Counted from the stretch's first letter, positions 23,339 to 36,327 are shown. The stretch: DNA of 64,000 nucleotides from Magnolia sinica (GCF_029962835.1 NC_080587.1:55519528-55583527), one strand, 5' to 3'. A program made the numbers and translations. The notes: generated from the sequence alone by a model not told the origin.

Positions 23339-26276
23339 TGTAACAACCCAGATCGCCATACGATGTCTGGATGATCCAGATTACTACGATAATATCCCAT
23401 TACCCCATCTTAAAACTAGTTACTAATATTCATGAGACAAAGACACAACTCACTCTAAATGAACTACGAAAGGAGCCACACAAACATCAAGATATAGGAC
23501 CAGAACACCATCCAACCATTTTACTCCCTTTAAAAACACCATCTAACTACTCATCAAGACTAGATCTACTAGATGGGCCACCCAGACAATAAAATGATTT
23601 GTCCAGAACAAACATCGTAAAGAACACAACCAAAATCACTGGTTAACCCCTCTTATAAATGCATAAAGATGATACCTTAAGTCTCTAAAAACTGTGGACC
23701 ACTAGGAACACATCTTGGTCATCTTAGGGAGATCGGGGTTCAAACTTAACCGATAGAAAGAGCACGAACAATGAGGAATGCTCGCCCAATTTCAAGACAA
23801 TAGGATGGTGCATCTTGGTGTAACAAGAGTCAGAAGACAATCCTGTATGAGATGGAATAATTGTAAATTAGTGAAATTCCTCACGCATGTCACCCAGCAT
23901 AAGTGGGAAGAGGGGGTTCCTCCATTGGTGTACACCACCTCCTCAATGACTAGCGGTGTGGGCCACACAAAGCTCAGATCCATTCTAGATTTTGGCCTAC
24001 AACCTAACACTATTACACAAACCAGGTGAACGGAGTGGACCTTCCAAAAGACTGGAAAAGGTGGACCCCACCGACTCCAGCAAAGAACCGGAGTCGAATT
24101 TCTTTCGCAAACAATAGCCAGTGGAGAAAACGGACGTGTTCAAAACTCCCATACGTAGGGCGACCAAACTCAAATACCTGGCTCCGATCTGAGCAGTCCA
24201 AACCATAGGAAATGGGATTTCTATCGTCCCCAAGCCATCCAAAAGTAATAAAAGGACGCAGAGAACACGACATTCTGATATTTTCTCACGCAGGGTAATC
24301 GCCCCACGAGGAAATCATGTTCGCAAGAACAAGAATGATTGGACCACCCATCTTGTGGGCCAGGGACCATTAAATGGCAATCCCACACCCTCCAAAAGAA
24401 TAGTTTCGAACAAAGAATGGTCAGAGACAAATCTGCCATTGGAGCAGAACTCATCTTCCCGACCGATTACTAGACAGCAGCGTCTGTCTTAAGCATTCAA
24501 ACAATGATTGTAACCGTCCATCTATTGGCCCTTCAGTTAGGAAACCTGTCCCAACACTTTAGATGCAACCGAATGCTAAATTACACCGCGAATCTAAATC
24601 CACGCAGGCCAACGGTGGGATTTTTACGCGTAAACAAAGTGCAGAAGACACAATCGTTTTCAACTAGGACTCTCCTTTTTGCTGGACTGAAGCCTTATAA
24701 AAGCCTGGTACTTGGAGGTGGGAAAGAAACATTCAGCCTCTACACTGGGAGAGAAGGAGAGAGAGAGAGAGAGGGAGAGAGAGTCGTCCAACAGTGGGAG
24801 GATAAGAAAGAAGCCAGGAGGCAGAGTGCTGCGACTCGCTGAGTCACCGAGTCATGCCAGACTCAAGCTAGGCCCCATGCCCAGTCCTTTTCTTCCTTCT
24901 AGATTTCCTTCTTTCCCTCTTTTTCAACACCTTGAACTAAGATATTCAAGATCAAGTCAAAACGAGTCGACTCGACCAGAAAAACCAGTTGTAGATTCGA
25001 GACAGGTCGGTTAAGGTTAAAAAATAACCGAAGAACTCCTTTACCTTACTAAGTTCACATCAAAACAGCCATATTGGTAAAACATATCCAAACCAAAAAC
25101 TTCAATTCAAATCACAGTACTCGATCATAACTATGTAAGAAGGATTATGCAGAAATCTAACCATTCAAATTGTTAAACACTAAGTTAGAATTCAAATCCT
25201 ATGGCATATACTCACACTCGAGGAAGAAACAACATTAGAGGTGAGAGTTTTTCCTTTAAACTTTGCAATTTAAATTGATTTGATTACACCTCTCGTACAT
25301 GTTTCAAGTTTTTATTTATCTTCACCATATAAATCAATGTTACATAATTCGAATTACTACATGATTATTTTGCACGCAAGTATTCTGTGGGAAATCCCAC
25401 TTCTAACAATCAATATAATATTGTGGACGTAATTCGTTACGAGTAGTGGCCCTCTTGGTCGATACGTAATTCCATAGATTTTGAGTAGTGGTGTACAAAT
25501 CGATGTAAGTAATTCACAATGCGTGTTACATCACTTTCGAGATTGGATGTTGCAAATATTCGCTCCATAAATAATTCTGTCACATAATTCATCTGATTCC
25601 TATGTTGTGCCACCTTAAGATGTTCACATAAATCCATGTCAACATTGGACACATAGACGAATCTCTGATGCAAGGCAAGCCGGGTATCTTTATAACTATT
25701 CTCCACTTTGTGAAGATGGCTACATGTGATGGACTGCACATACTTTACTAGGCATGCATCTCATATGGAATATTTGTGCATACTGATACCACTCGTATTT
25801 GTGGAGTATGGGATGTATCCGAACTCTTCTATTATTCTTATGAATCACTTGGATCGTTGTAAACTTTAAAGGACAACTACCACTATGAGTAGGGCATTGA
25901 CCCTCTCAAACCATAGAGATATTGTAGGTGAAGTTCAAATTGATGATATCAACGATGATCATTCTACGGAAGATGCCTTCGAATAGAGAAGAAGGATAAC
26001 ACTATGATTTACGAAGTTCTCTACCTATTTCATTTATGTTTCTGTTACTTACTCTGAACTAATGTAATAAGCTCCCAATGAGAGGGCATTAGGAAGTTTA
26101 ATTGAACCTTTTACTTTATTGGAATAATAAACGTTATCCTTTCGAATGCCTACCTTTAATGATGAGGTGTGTAATGTGGCCATCAATTATACAATCTAAG
26201 TATTGTGTATGAAAATTAATGTCTGTAATTCTCGGGATGGGCACAGACTCGAGCCTTGTAAATTCGGGGTGTTACA
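23339..26276 (+). repeat. 5' LTR of Gypsy element (2938 bp)
   Basis: It starts TGTAACAACCC and ends GGGGTGTTACA, followed two bases later by a tRNA-Met primer site. Such ends are typical of plant chromovirus (Del/Tekay-like) LTRs. A TATA box (TTATAAAAGC, 24695-24704) is followed by a GA-repeat leader near 24745. The part 25440-26276 is related in inverted orientation to 27882-28700. Small ORFs inside it show no conserved domain. Confidence 0.75.
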
Positions 26277-26278
26277 GT

Positions 26279-26290
26279 TGGTATCAGAGC
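26279..26290 (+). promoter_or_regulatory. Primer-binding site of Gypsy element
   Basis: TGGTATCAGAGC, complementary to initiator tRNA-Met, two bases after the LTR end. It fixes the plus orientation of the element. Confidence 0.88.
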
Positions 26291-26816
26291 ATGAGAATGA
26301 GAGTAACTGGGCCTGAGGATATGGACCATCATAAATATTACAAAGTCTAGGATAGAATCATGAATTAGATATCTATACTTAGGATTGTTCCCCAAAGAAG
26401 TGAGGAAGTTGAGGAATTATAAAACCATATTTAGGATCCCATCTTTATACTTGCTAGACTAGAAATTTAGAAACTACGAGTCTATATACCCCTGAAAAAA
26501 TCCCCAAAATCCTAAATAAACTTGTCTTAAACCAAGAGTCATCCATAAACAAGATCATAATCAAGAAGTACAAGTCTCCCACGTGGAAATAGCAAATTCC
26601 TAAATTTTTCCATAATTTTTTAATTCAATAAAATTCGGACATGTTATGAAATCTCCAAATTTTGAATAAACTGGATGTGTGAAACGGAAATTAAAACTTT
26701 GAGAATGCATGGCTACTTAGAGAACCTACACTATTCCCATAAATGAAGAATAAACAAGATAAGATTTACGCTAGAAGCATGGCGTCACCATAATCAATAT
26801 TTTTTGTACAAAAGAT

Positions 26817-27881
26817 ATGGCCCCTAAGAAAAAGACCACTCGAGCAAACTCCGTACCTCCAAAACGTGCAACTGAGAACTACGCCTCTCGGGAAATGCCT
26901 ATAAGAGAGTCTACATCATCTCCATCGGCAACCGACCAAGGAGCCACACTCCCAGGACTACCCCAGGACTAGCTCCCCCTGATACACAAGCATGGGCACC
27001 ATTCTTTACCATCTTAAGGTGTATAGAGACTTTCAGGTAGAGGACCCAGCAAACTGTGGAGGACCTACAGCAACAGGTCCACAACACTCTCCCAAGGACT
27101 GCAACACCTCCTGCACCACTTACTCGTGATACATCTCTAGCTCCACCTCGACCTGAATGCCATGATGAGTCATTCATGTTAGAAAAGTTCTTAAAGCTAC
27201 GACCTCCCGAATTCTTAGGCACCCCTAATCCAGTGGCAGTCGAACATTGGTCCAAACAGATTAAGAGAACATTGAAAACTATGGGATGCCCTAAACACCT
27301 TAAGGTTCTCTTAGCCACGTTCAAGTTTGAGGGAGAGGCCATTATTTGGTGGGAAGCAATAGAAAAGACCGTTCCCGAAAACCACACATGGGCCTGGGAG
27401 GAGTTTCAAAAAAAGTTCTTTTGGAAGTACTTCCCAAAATCATATCGGGATGAGAAGATGTCTGAATTTTTAAAGCTTACCCAAGGCGAAATGACCATTG
27501 CACAGTACGAGGCCATGTTCACTCAATTATCATGATATGTGCCAAACTAATTGAAGACGAAGACTTCAAGATCAAGCAATGCAAAGATGTCCTAAGACCT
27601 TCAATCCACTCCAAGATATGCTACTTGGATCTGCCAACCTATGCTGACATAGTAAATAAGGCCACCCGGGCCAAAAATGATGATGATTGAAGGACAAGGG
27701 CCCGACTATAGCACCACGAGATAGGGAAGAGATTCAAGACCAACTTCAACACACTGTTGATACCAGATAAAAATCCCAAGGTCACTCTACAACCGAATGC
27801 TGCTCTAGAACAAAGGAAGTGGGGAGACAATCCCCCAGGCTACAACTATTGCAAAAAAAATGGGCCATGTGGTTAAAAACT
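26817..27881 (+). pseudogene. gag of Gypsy element, interrupted
   Basis: The likely start is ATG at 26817 (MAPKKKTTRANSVPPKRA). After a frameshift the Retrotrans_gag core is open at 27056-27535: FLKLRPPEFLGTPNPVAVEH, IIWWEAIEKTV, WEEFQKKFFWKYFPKSYRDE, MTIAQYEAMF. Further stops follow. Near 27850 a decayed CCHC zinc knuckle is visible (YCKK.MGHVVKN). At 27882 a foreign LTR begins; beyond its far end the next bases restore a TGC codon, the expected last cysteine. Role: nucleocapsid and capsid of a Ty3/Gypsy element. No pol was found in this window. Confidence 0.75.
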
Positions 27882-28954
27882 TGTAACAGTCCGAAATTTC
27901 ACAACTAGAGTTCGTACTCGTGCCTGAGAAAATCGGGTGTTAATAATGTATAAACTTAGATACTTTTGAAAATCGCACCTTATTATCATTTTTTCATTTG
28001 GATCACATCTAGATACATTCAAGAAGGTAATATTCACAAGAATAAAATCAAGTGTATTAATTATATTTCATCAATGTAAAAAGAATAATGAAAGGCGTTC
28101 TCTATGGAAGCTTATTACATTCATCGAGTTCACAACGGAAGTATAACTCTAATTAAATAATCTAGCTTTGAATTCTTTCAGCGTAGTCTTCTACAAGAAG
28201 CGACCCTCTAAGTCTTTAAACCTGTACATCACTTGTATAATCTGTACAGTTGGGAGAGGGTTAATGCCCTACTCATAGTGAAGGTTATCTTTTAAGTTTA
28301 ACAATAATTCAAGAGATTCATAACAGGTAAAGTAAGGGTCTGATACATCCCATGCTCCACTAACACGAGGGTATCAGCATGCATAAACAACCTACATGAG
28401 ATGCATGCCTAGTAAAGTATGTGGGGCTCATCATACATACTGATCATGACAATGTGGAATACGATTTATAGATAACCGGCTCGACCCGCACTCTCACTAT
28501 ACGGATATTCGCTGGCATGGCCAACGCTACCATGGATTTACGAGAACTCCTCAGAGCACACAACACATAGGCTGGGTGAATTACATGACATGATTTGTTC
28601 ATGGAGCGACTATTTGTGACATCCAATCTCAGAGTGATGTGACACTGCATTTACAAACTATACACATTCATTTGTGCACCACTACCCGAAGGCTTAAGAA
28701 CTTACATGCCCCAAGAGGGTCTCTACCCAGAGGGCATTACGTCCATGATAGATTATTTGAATCACTAGTTGTGATACATCAGACCACATCGCTTACAATT
28801 ATAGAAAATATAAACTAAGTCATAAAGAATATAAATTGGATCATAAAGAATATAATCTGAATAATGGAGAATATAAATTGAATCATGGAGGTTCTAGAAT
28901 AGCAAGACACATGCCCCAGCCTTAAAGATAGACGGTACAAGGCCAAAATAAATA

Positions 28955-29100
28955 AGAGAAGAGTGGCAATGGTCAACTCAATAAAAGAAGAGTAGCAATG
29001 GCTAACTCAATCGATAGAAGAGTGGCAAGGGCCAACTCAATAATAAGAAGAGTGGCAAGGGCCAACTTAAATAAAGAGTTGAGTGGCAGGGCCAACTCAA
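28955..29100. repeat. Imperfect ~33-bp tandem repeats
   Basis: Four units close to GAAGAGTGGCAAGGGCCAAC followed by TCAATAA occur in a row inside the inverted Gypsy LTR. They are diverged from each other. Confidence 0.6.
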
Positions 29101-29297
29101 TAAATTTGATAAGGCAGGGCAAGGCTTGTATCCATGGCCTCACATAAATTTAGAGGAATCTCTTGTATTTGATATCATATCGTAAACCCAAAGGGCCAAT
29201 AGTTGTAATGATATTAACGAAATCAATTGATAAGATAATTCCCAGAAAAATATGTAAACATGAAAGGTAGGATAATTCACATCACCAAAGGCATGAC

Positions 29298-29621
29298 AAG
29301 GCAAGATAATTCACCTCTTTAAAAGCATAGAAAGGCAAGATAAATATAATAACTTAAATTAATGTAAGATTAAATGATAAAACCCTCACCTCTTAAGTCG
29401 GATTGCTTTCAAAGATTTGTCAGAACTTGACGTATAAGGCATAGGATCGGATTTTATCCAAGGCAAGATAATTCACCTCTTTAAAAGCATAGAAAGGCAA
29501 GATAAATATAATAACTTAAATTAATGTAAGATTAAATGATAAAACCCTCACCTCTTAAGTCGGATTGCTTTCAAAGATTTGTCAGAACTTGACGTATAAG
29601 GCATAGGATCGGATTTTATCC
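29298..29621. repeat. Perfect tandem duplication, 162-bp unit
   Basis: 29298-29459 and 29460-29621 read identically by eye. The unit begins AAGGCAAGATAATTC and ends GGATTTTATCC. It lies inside an otherwise diverged LTR, so it looks recent. Confidence 0.85.
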
Positions 29622-29850
29622 TATTTAAAATAATTCCTGCGGTTAGATTTCAACATTGTATGATTATGATTAAATGTTAGGTTTTTAAGGAATTGATTCC
29701 CTAATTCAGAAATATGAATCTATACTAGGTATTTATATTTAAATATCCACTTACCTTGTTTCGGCTTAGATCTTCCGGGGTTTTAACAATCTTTTTGCTG
29801 AGTCGACTCAGTTCAACTTGACTGTGACTCGATGAGTCACAACACAAGGC

Positions 29851-29854
<4 letters not shown>

Positions 29855-29892
<38 letters not shown>

Positions 29893-30100
29893 TTTCTCTT
29901 TCTCTTTCTCTTTCTTTTCTTTTCTTTCTTTTCCTTTCTTTTCTTTCTCTTTTCTTCCTCTCTTTCTCTCTTCCTTTCTCTCTCTTTATTTCTGGGCTAG
30001 AACGTCCAGTGTGGTGCGACAGCACACTTCTCCCACCCGTTTTTTTCTCTCTTCCTTTCTTCTTCTTCTTCTTCTTTTCTTTTTCTTTTTCTTTTTCTTT
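29855..30100. repeat. (CT)n and pyrimidine-rich low complexity
   Basis: A CT microsatellite followed by CTTTT/CTTCTT runs. The predicted serine/leucine-rich ORFs here are by-products of the repeat, not genes. Confidence 0.9.
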
Positions 30101-31496
30101 TAACTGTTGGACAACACCCTATTTATAGGGTGCTGCGTATTTTCTAGAGTGTTCCAGCGAATCTCTTTCGCAGAACTGATTTTGCACAGACTCTGTTTTG
30201 GTCCGGCGAAAACCGTGGAGGCCGACCTGCGTACGATCGGATTTTGATTGGCTGACTATCCAGATCTTCAAATCCGACTTCTTGGATGGAGCCGGGCCCT
30301 TCATTGCACAGGAGTTTGGATGGTCCAGATCAGGCCCATGATGTCGGGCATGAATTTCCTATGCAGAAGGATACGTCAGCGCCCTTTTTCTGGGTATTTC
30401 TGCGTCGGCTTTGCAACAGCCGTTTATCTGTTAAAACAGGTTGCGAAAAGGCAAATTTTCTAGTCGGATTCCCCCTCCAAACAATATGGATGGTCTAGAT
30501 CTTCGATGTGGTGGCCCAATCTGCATCAACTGCAAGTCGTCCATTGGCAGCCCGTTGATTCGCGTTTAAAACTGAGTGCGTACAATGGCTCAGAAGTACG
30601 TGGAGAGGTGTAAGGTCCAGTTTATTTTGACTTGTCTTTAAGATGGATGACTCGGATCTCTCTTTTGATCACGGTGGTGGGCCATCGATCGTCCCAGCGG
30701 ATGATCGTCCGAACGGACGCAAGAGAGAGGAGAGAGAGTCTCTCTCGGACTCGTATTCCTCGGGTCAACTGGTTTTGACCCGGAGCTCCAGTCTCGTGCA
30801 CCTCAAGTGCATGCGCAAGACGTGCTCATGCATCACAGGTGGGCTCCATCAGTCTGCCTTTTGTGAAATCTACACCGTCCATTCATCTTTTCAACTGATA
30901 TAAGGGGTTGAACCCAAATTTAAAGTATATCCATAGATTGGGTGGGCCCGAAATCAAGGGTTAACGTATGATCTATCTAATGGACTGTTCTTATAATGAT
31001 CCAGGGGTTTAAATCCAACCTGTACGGTTAACTTGTGATACAAAGGCTTGGCGTAATGTTTTACATCAAACGAATTGTGGACACTATGTGATTTGGAGTC
31101 ATGGGTCTATATTAATGGCAATTTTGTAATTACTACTGGTATGTGAGTTTTGAGAAATCCAATGGCTCCACAAGGTTCTAGGCACGTTTCTAAGAAATTC
31201 TTACAAAAGGACGTATATCTAAATCATTTCGGATAGGAAGTTATTTGTCGTGTCATCTATGGGGACTTAACTACTTCAAATCATGTGATGGATGGTCTTG
31301 TCTTGAAATCAATGGTCAGATGGTTGGGTTTATTGAATGGATGTAATTCCCAATAGTTAGATTTGTGTCAGGACGAGGATGTGAGGCTATGCTAGTTGGA
31401 TTGGTATCGTACACATGTACACGTAAGTTAATTTATAGGTAACGATGGAGAACTTTCAATACTCAGGTATTAAAAAGTTCGATGCATTACAAAACT

Positions 31497-32385
31497 GCTT
31501 CAAAATATAAAAGATGAAGGTTGTCCCATTGTCTCAAACAAGAAACAAATGTATTCGATTTGGGGAGATTTTCTTATTCAAATGTAACAGAGAAAAAATT
31601 TATGAAGAACCATCATCATATTATTAATACTTAGTTCATTTACATCCTCAAACATCCCTTGATTTTAAGATAGGTTTTTTAGAATGTAGAAATTGATAAA
31701 ATTCAAATGTTGAATCTCAAATTCTACAACATTTCAATAGTCGCTTCAGTCATATTATTATTATTATTATTATTATTTATTTTTATAAGATGTAGGAGCA
31801 CACCACCTAAACTGACTGGTATTACTTATAGTGCATGAAAATATGGGATTTTATTAACGAAAATACTTGGATAAACTTTATTTGTATCTTATTGTTTAGT
31901 CAGGCCTTGTAATTCTAGAAGTGAAAGCTTTCAGTAAATTTGTCAAGCTAGCTAGCACTCGAATTGTTCACTATACATGAGTCGAATCAAGTTGATCTTG
32001 GCTTAACTCAGCTCGACTCGGCTAGCAAGCTACCCCAACTAGAACTTGATTTGACTCGGTCCTTGAGCCTAGTTAGGTAGCTCGACTCGGCTCGGTCAGT
32101 AGCTCAGGCCAGTTCAAGCCAAGTTTGAGTTCGAGCTTCTGAATTGAGTTTGAGCTCAAGCTTCCAAGCCTAGTTCGAGTTTGTCACTTCAATATGAGTT
32201 TTTGCTTTCTAGCAGAGTTCAAGTTCGATATATTGAGTTTGAATCGAGCTTGAATTCGATTTTAAATTCGAGTTTGAAGTTGAACATAACACTAAAATAT
32301 ATAAAATGCATAAAATAGAATTATAATCCATTATAATTATATTGTTCACAAATTACAACTAATAACATCCATAGATGGAGTGCCT
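31497..32385. other. Region without genes, GCTCGA-rich patch
   Basis: Nothing recognisable as gag or pol follows the 31491 LTR end. A (TTA)n run lies near 31757-31780. Around 31960-32290 there are many copies of CTCGACTCGGCTCG-like and GAGTTTGAG-like words, resembling subterminal repeats of a DNA transposon. They may belong to the hAT remnant next to them. Confidence 0.4.
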
Positions 32386-33063
32386 TCATGTTCTTGCCTT
32401 ATAATTATAAGCTCCTACATTATCGTCCGATCCATCCAAACTTCTATTTAATTTTTCATATAAATATTGGTTGACCTCTTTTGAATCAGATGGTGAATAG
32501 AGGTTTCCTTCATACTCATTTATAATTTGAAATATATTTTTCAAACTTTCTTTATGAAGATTTGTACATAGTACCTCATGCCTTTTAAAATTCACCGAGA
32601 TGGATGAAAAGTTGAATTTGTTGCTCTTCTTCTTTTTATTTCTTGTGTTTGATTCTGTTTTAACATCATGTTCTCGTGGAGGACATTTTTTATGTCTAGA
32701 AACCCCTTTCTTATTACGTTTTAAGGCAAGTTGGAGTTGATCTTCTTCCAAAGCTTTTAATCTGGCTTCCTCCTCTGCCTCTTTCATGGAAGTCTTCCAT
32801 GTATCTGAAGGTTTGGATGGAGTAGAGGGTTTCCTATTCGAATCTAGAAGGGCCTAAAAAAGAATTTGGATATGCTTTAGAGCATTGGAGCATGGTTTTG
32901 CATCACCACCTCGACATGCAAAGTGTAACTGAAGCCGATTAGATTTTTTTTAACAAGCTTTACCCCACACAAACTATACACAATCTCTGTTCTTCAAGGC
33001 CTTGGTGAGTTGACTAGGGAATTATAGTTCAAAATGTTGGTCAATGAGTCAGATGATGACATA
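32386..33063 (-). pseudogene. hAT-like transposase, N-terminal remnant
   Basis: The start is probably MSSSDSLTNILNYNS at 33063. It is followed by a decayed BED-type zinc finger (C..C spacing lost to one stop, then KSNRLQLHFACRGGDAKPC). Then comes a basic, glutamate-rich open block (32787-32386) with ARLKALEEDQLQLALKRNKK. The BED finger would bind transposon ends. The catalytic middle and the C-terminal dimerisation domain are absent downstream. Confidence 0.5.
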
Positions 33064-33365
33064 TTTACAATCAATTTTTAAAAAAATAGTATGTTAAGGA
33101 TTTATAAAAATAAATAGAAATTATAAATGAATAACTTAATATAAGATAAAATTAAAATAAATATGAATATATGATAAATAAAAGCAAATAAGTAATAATG
33201 AGTCAAAGTCACATTGCACCACTTTCAAGTTAAGTATCATTACACCGAGTTCAAGTTTCAACAAAAAAAATATATATATAACCATCTTCATGTAGTTGTT
33301 GTTACAAGTATAGTCTTGTGCTGACTCTCAATCTCTTCCTCTTAATCTTTATGAATATTATCTCC

Positions 33366-33560
33366 TCACCATATCGGACGCAACCAATCTTGTGTAAAAA
33401 TTAATGTTTCAACTGTTTTTGGTAAAAGTGACCTTTGATGCTTGCTCACAACCGTACTCTCCATGCTAAAAGCGAGTTCTAATGCTACTATTGAAATTGG
33501 TATTGATAATATGTCCCGTGCCATCACAGATAATGTAGAGTATTTTGATTCACTAACTCG
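33366..33560 (-). pseudogene. hAT transposase C-terminal dimerisation remnant
   Basis: The minus strand encodes VSESKYSTLSVMARDILSIP, then VALELAFSMESTV and RSLLPKTVETLIFTQDWLR, the conserved core of the hAT dimerisation domain. It lies upstream (on the minus strand) of the N-terminal remnant, so it comes from another copy. At 33561 the match stops at CACTACACTAAAA. Confidence 0.75.
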
Positions 33561-33880
33561 CACTACACTAAAATATAGGAACAATTGAAAACCGTTCCTA
33601 AACCCTAAATAGGGCGTCATAAGAAATTATGAACGGTTGAAACTGTTGCAAATTTTAGAAAACATAAAATTAGCAACAATTGAAAATCATCATGAATTTT
33701 AGAAAACAACAATTTTAGAATGGTTTTGAACCCTTCCTTATTTAGGAAGCGCCGATAAAAGTTGTGCAACCACTGGCAATAGCTAGTATTTTTTTTTTTC
33801 CAATTAGAACCTGTATATTTTTTAATATTTAAAACCCAAAGAATGTTGCAGTGCAATTAAAAATGAATATTAAACAAATA
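33561..33880. mobile_element. CACTA-like end inside hAT remnant
   Basis: Starts CACTACACTAAAATA and carries repeated GAAC.GTTGAAA / AACAATTGAAAA words, like CACTA subterminal repeats. The second terminus was not found, so the extent is a guess. Confidence 0.35.
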
Positions 33881-34109
33881 TTGTAATATCGACAACCTGG
33901 TAGTATCTGAACTATACATCTCAATATCCTCTACAGGTCATCGGACGTTCCGAAAAGGACCTGAACTAAGCATGCAAGTACACATCCGAGTGAATAGAAC
34001 TCCACGAATTAAAAATCTACATCAACATGACTACACCGTTTCCATGAATCAATCAGTACCCTCGCGAGCCAATACGCATGCCCGATCGTGGGATATCAAA
34101 TAAAGAACC
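33881..34109. other. Unassigned flank of element C
   Basis: No gene or repeat end seen. GAACC just before 34110 may be the left target duplication of element C (TAACC at 43722-43726 on the right, 4 of 5 matching). Confidence 0.4.
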
Positions 34110-35773
34110 TGAAAAAGATGAGCTCTTAGTCCTAGAGGGGGGAGAGGATGAGTAAGACTATGCCAACTTAAAAATTAAAGAACTGAAAGATTAAATAAAT
34201 CATAACTAATTAGAGATCTCAGTTGTAATGGTATTGAGAAATTGATTCAAACCTTGTTCAAATGACAACCTTCCACCAAAAATAGATGTTTTAGGTAGGA
34301 CAACCTGATTTCTTGAACTTAGTAAGGATCAAGATCGCAAACTAAAACAAGAGGAAAGGAAGAACGCTAACTATTACAAGCATTCACCAGATGTAAATGA
34401 AAGGATTACAACCATTCAACACATATACATTACATACATCATTCACTATAAAACACCAGGAGTTATAGTGGTTCGATGTGTACACCAACCGTTCTCAAAC
34501 AGACACACCTAAACTACTTCCAATAATCACAACCCACACAATATTGGCGTTCACTAATAATCAAGGTTTTCTCAGGTTCACCTTAAAACCTATATAGTTG
34601 TATTTTTAAATGGGCTATCACAATTAAAACCCCACGCTGAGATTTTCTGGCTATCTCAAAAATGAATAAAGAATACTTTTCTTCTTCTGAAAATGCTCTT
34701 TGATGTAGCCCGTAGAACCACTTCTCTTGATATAGAAATGTTCAATTTCCAATAACACAATTAAGGGTTCTAGGTTCTAAATTGATTTTAAATTAATTCA
34801 AACCTTGGGCTACTTGTTTGAATTCTTTAGATCTCACAAGATAAAGTATGAACTCCCTTTTAAAATATAAGATTCATAAAAGAGATTAAGGAATTACAAA
34901 AACAAAAAGTTATTAAAAGATTTAAAATTACCATGTTATAGCTTGAAAATGACAGAGACTTTTCTCTCTCAAAGTGAAGGCTTTTCATGGCTTTTATGAC
35001 TGAATTAGAATGAGAAAAGACCTCTATTTATAGGTTGTAAATTGGTTGCTTCGACTGGTCTAAGGTCTCATTCGACTCGTCTAAGAATTAACCAAATTTC
35101 AAATTTTGGGCACGATCAGATTGAACTATCCTTCGACTGATCGTAGGGCCTGCTCCACTGGTCGAGGACCCTGCTTGACTGATCAAGCATTTCCTTCGAT
35201 TGGTCGAGGGAGTACAAAATCAGTTGCTGGACTTCGAGTCGAGCTCCCTTCGACTGGTCGAGGGTGTGCCCATGACTGGTCGAGCACCCCGCTCGACTGG
35301 TCGAGGAACTACTAGAAAAATCCATTTTTTAAGTTTGAATCTTGGACTGGTCAAATCAGGGCTTGGACTAGTCAAACAAAAGCCTAACCCAAGTATAAAA
35401 ACCCATAAATGTTTAGCATATGAAAGGACCTAAGACTAGGGTCTTTTTAGGGTCAAGTATACCTGAAATTATTGGACATTGAAGTATATACCATGAAACT
35501 TGAATCTTCAGTAGCGTTCAGTGGATCTTCTACTTGAAGTAAACTTGTAGTTGTAGCTTGATCTTGAACTTGAAGTGAAGTAGAACTCAAACTTGACATA
35601 ACTATCTTCATGTCTTACACATTCCAATTTCATGTGTCGATCTTGAAGGTAAACTTTCCATCTTGATTCACTTGAAGGTGAACTTTCCATCACATGAGTG
35701 AGTCACACTATAAGCTATCTTGTCCCATCAAAATTTGACAAATAAGGGTGCTTTATACAACACAACACTTACA
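34110..35773 (-). repeat. 3' LTR of element C (1664 bp)
   Basis: On plus it starts TGAAAAAGATGAGC and ends CACTTACA. TATA box at 35024-35033, palindrome array at 35049-35380 with perfect CTCGACTGGTCGAG near 35293. Confidence 0.88.
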
Positions 35774-35907
35774 AACTCTCCCTTTGTCAAATTCGTGACA
35801 AAACATCAAAACATTTTGAGAACAAAATACAAATACACTCTCTCAATATGAAAACAACAACTACTCCCCCTCAATCTGAGCTTGAACTTGTGTACAATAC
35901 CTGTATT

Positions 35908-35962
<55 letters not shown>

Positions 35963-36042
35963 ATACAATCCACACAATTCATTTCAAAAGCACATGATTT
36001 AATCATAACCATAACATACATATCAAATCTCTCCCCCTTTTT
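35774..36042 (-). promoter_or_regulatory. Polypurine tracts of element C
   Basis: The proximal tract at 35774-35786 (minus CAAAGGGAGAGTT) sits next to the LTR. Distal runs are at 35863-35872 and 36029-36042 (minus AAAAAGGGGGAGAG). An (AT)n microsatellite lies between them at 35913-35959. Confidence 0.6.
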
Positions 36043-36327
36043 CTCACAACTTGAAAAAGGAAGACAGAATGACAAACATAAATAGATAAATGAAAGACAA
36101 TACAGAAAATATGATTAAGAGTAAATCAAGAGAGTAGGAATAAGAGTTAGAAAGCATAAAGGAACATCCAAGAGTGTGAATTAAGTCATAGAACCCATGC
36201 AAAAGTTAGAGTTATATAATCCAACACAAATAAAATCAAAGTCAAGCTGGTCAGAACCAGAGGAAGAAGGAGGTGGGATAGACGGGTCAATCTGATGAAG
36301 TTCTTTAGTAATGCGATGAAAGTATTT

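Larger units (their letters stand above)
27882..31491 (-). mobile_element. Inverted Gypsy LTR, probably solo, inserted in gag
   Basis: On plus it starts TGTAACAGTCCG, and its first ~900 bp is the diverged reverse complement of 25440-26276. No primer site follows its 3' end, so it is a 3' or solo LTR. AAACT at 27877-27881 is repeated at 31492-31496 directly after ...GCATTACA, which suggests a 3610-bp solo LTR with a 5-bp target duplication. The outer 5' part is not clearly similar to 23339 onward, so the right boundary rests on the duplication. A minus-strand TATA box lies at 30118-30128, with (CT)n and pyrimidine runs downstream at 29855-30100. Confidence 0.6.

Noticed and set aside
24504..25014. 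Overlapping plus-strand ORFs near 24.5-25.0 kb
   Set aside because: They cover the promoter and GA repeat of the 23339-26276 LTR and have no recognisable domain.
25437..25739. Minus-strand 100-codon ORF MQSITCSHLHKVENS
   Set aside because: It lies inside the Gypsy LTR; the related copy at 28430-28700 does not keep it open.
29832..30128. Serine/leucine-rich ORF and its lysine/arginine/glutamate-rich antisense
   Set aside because: Pure translation of a CT microsatellite and pyrimidine runs.
35116..35433. ORFs on both strands rich in STGRG / LDQSK repeats
   Set aside because: These are the palindrome-motif array of the element C LTR read as codons.
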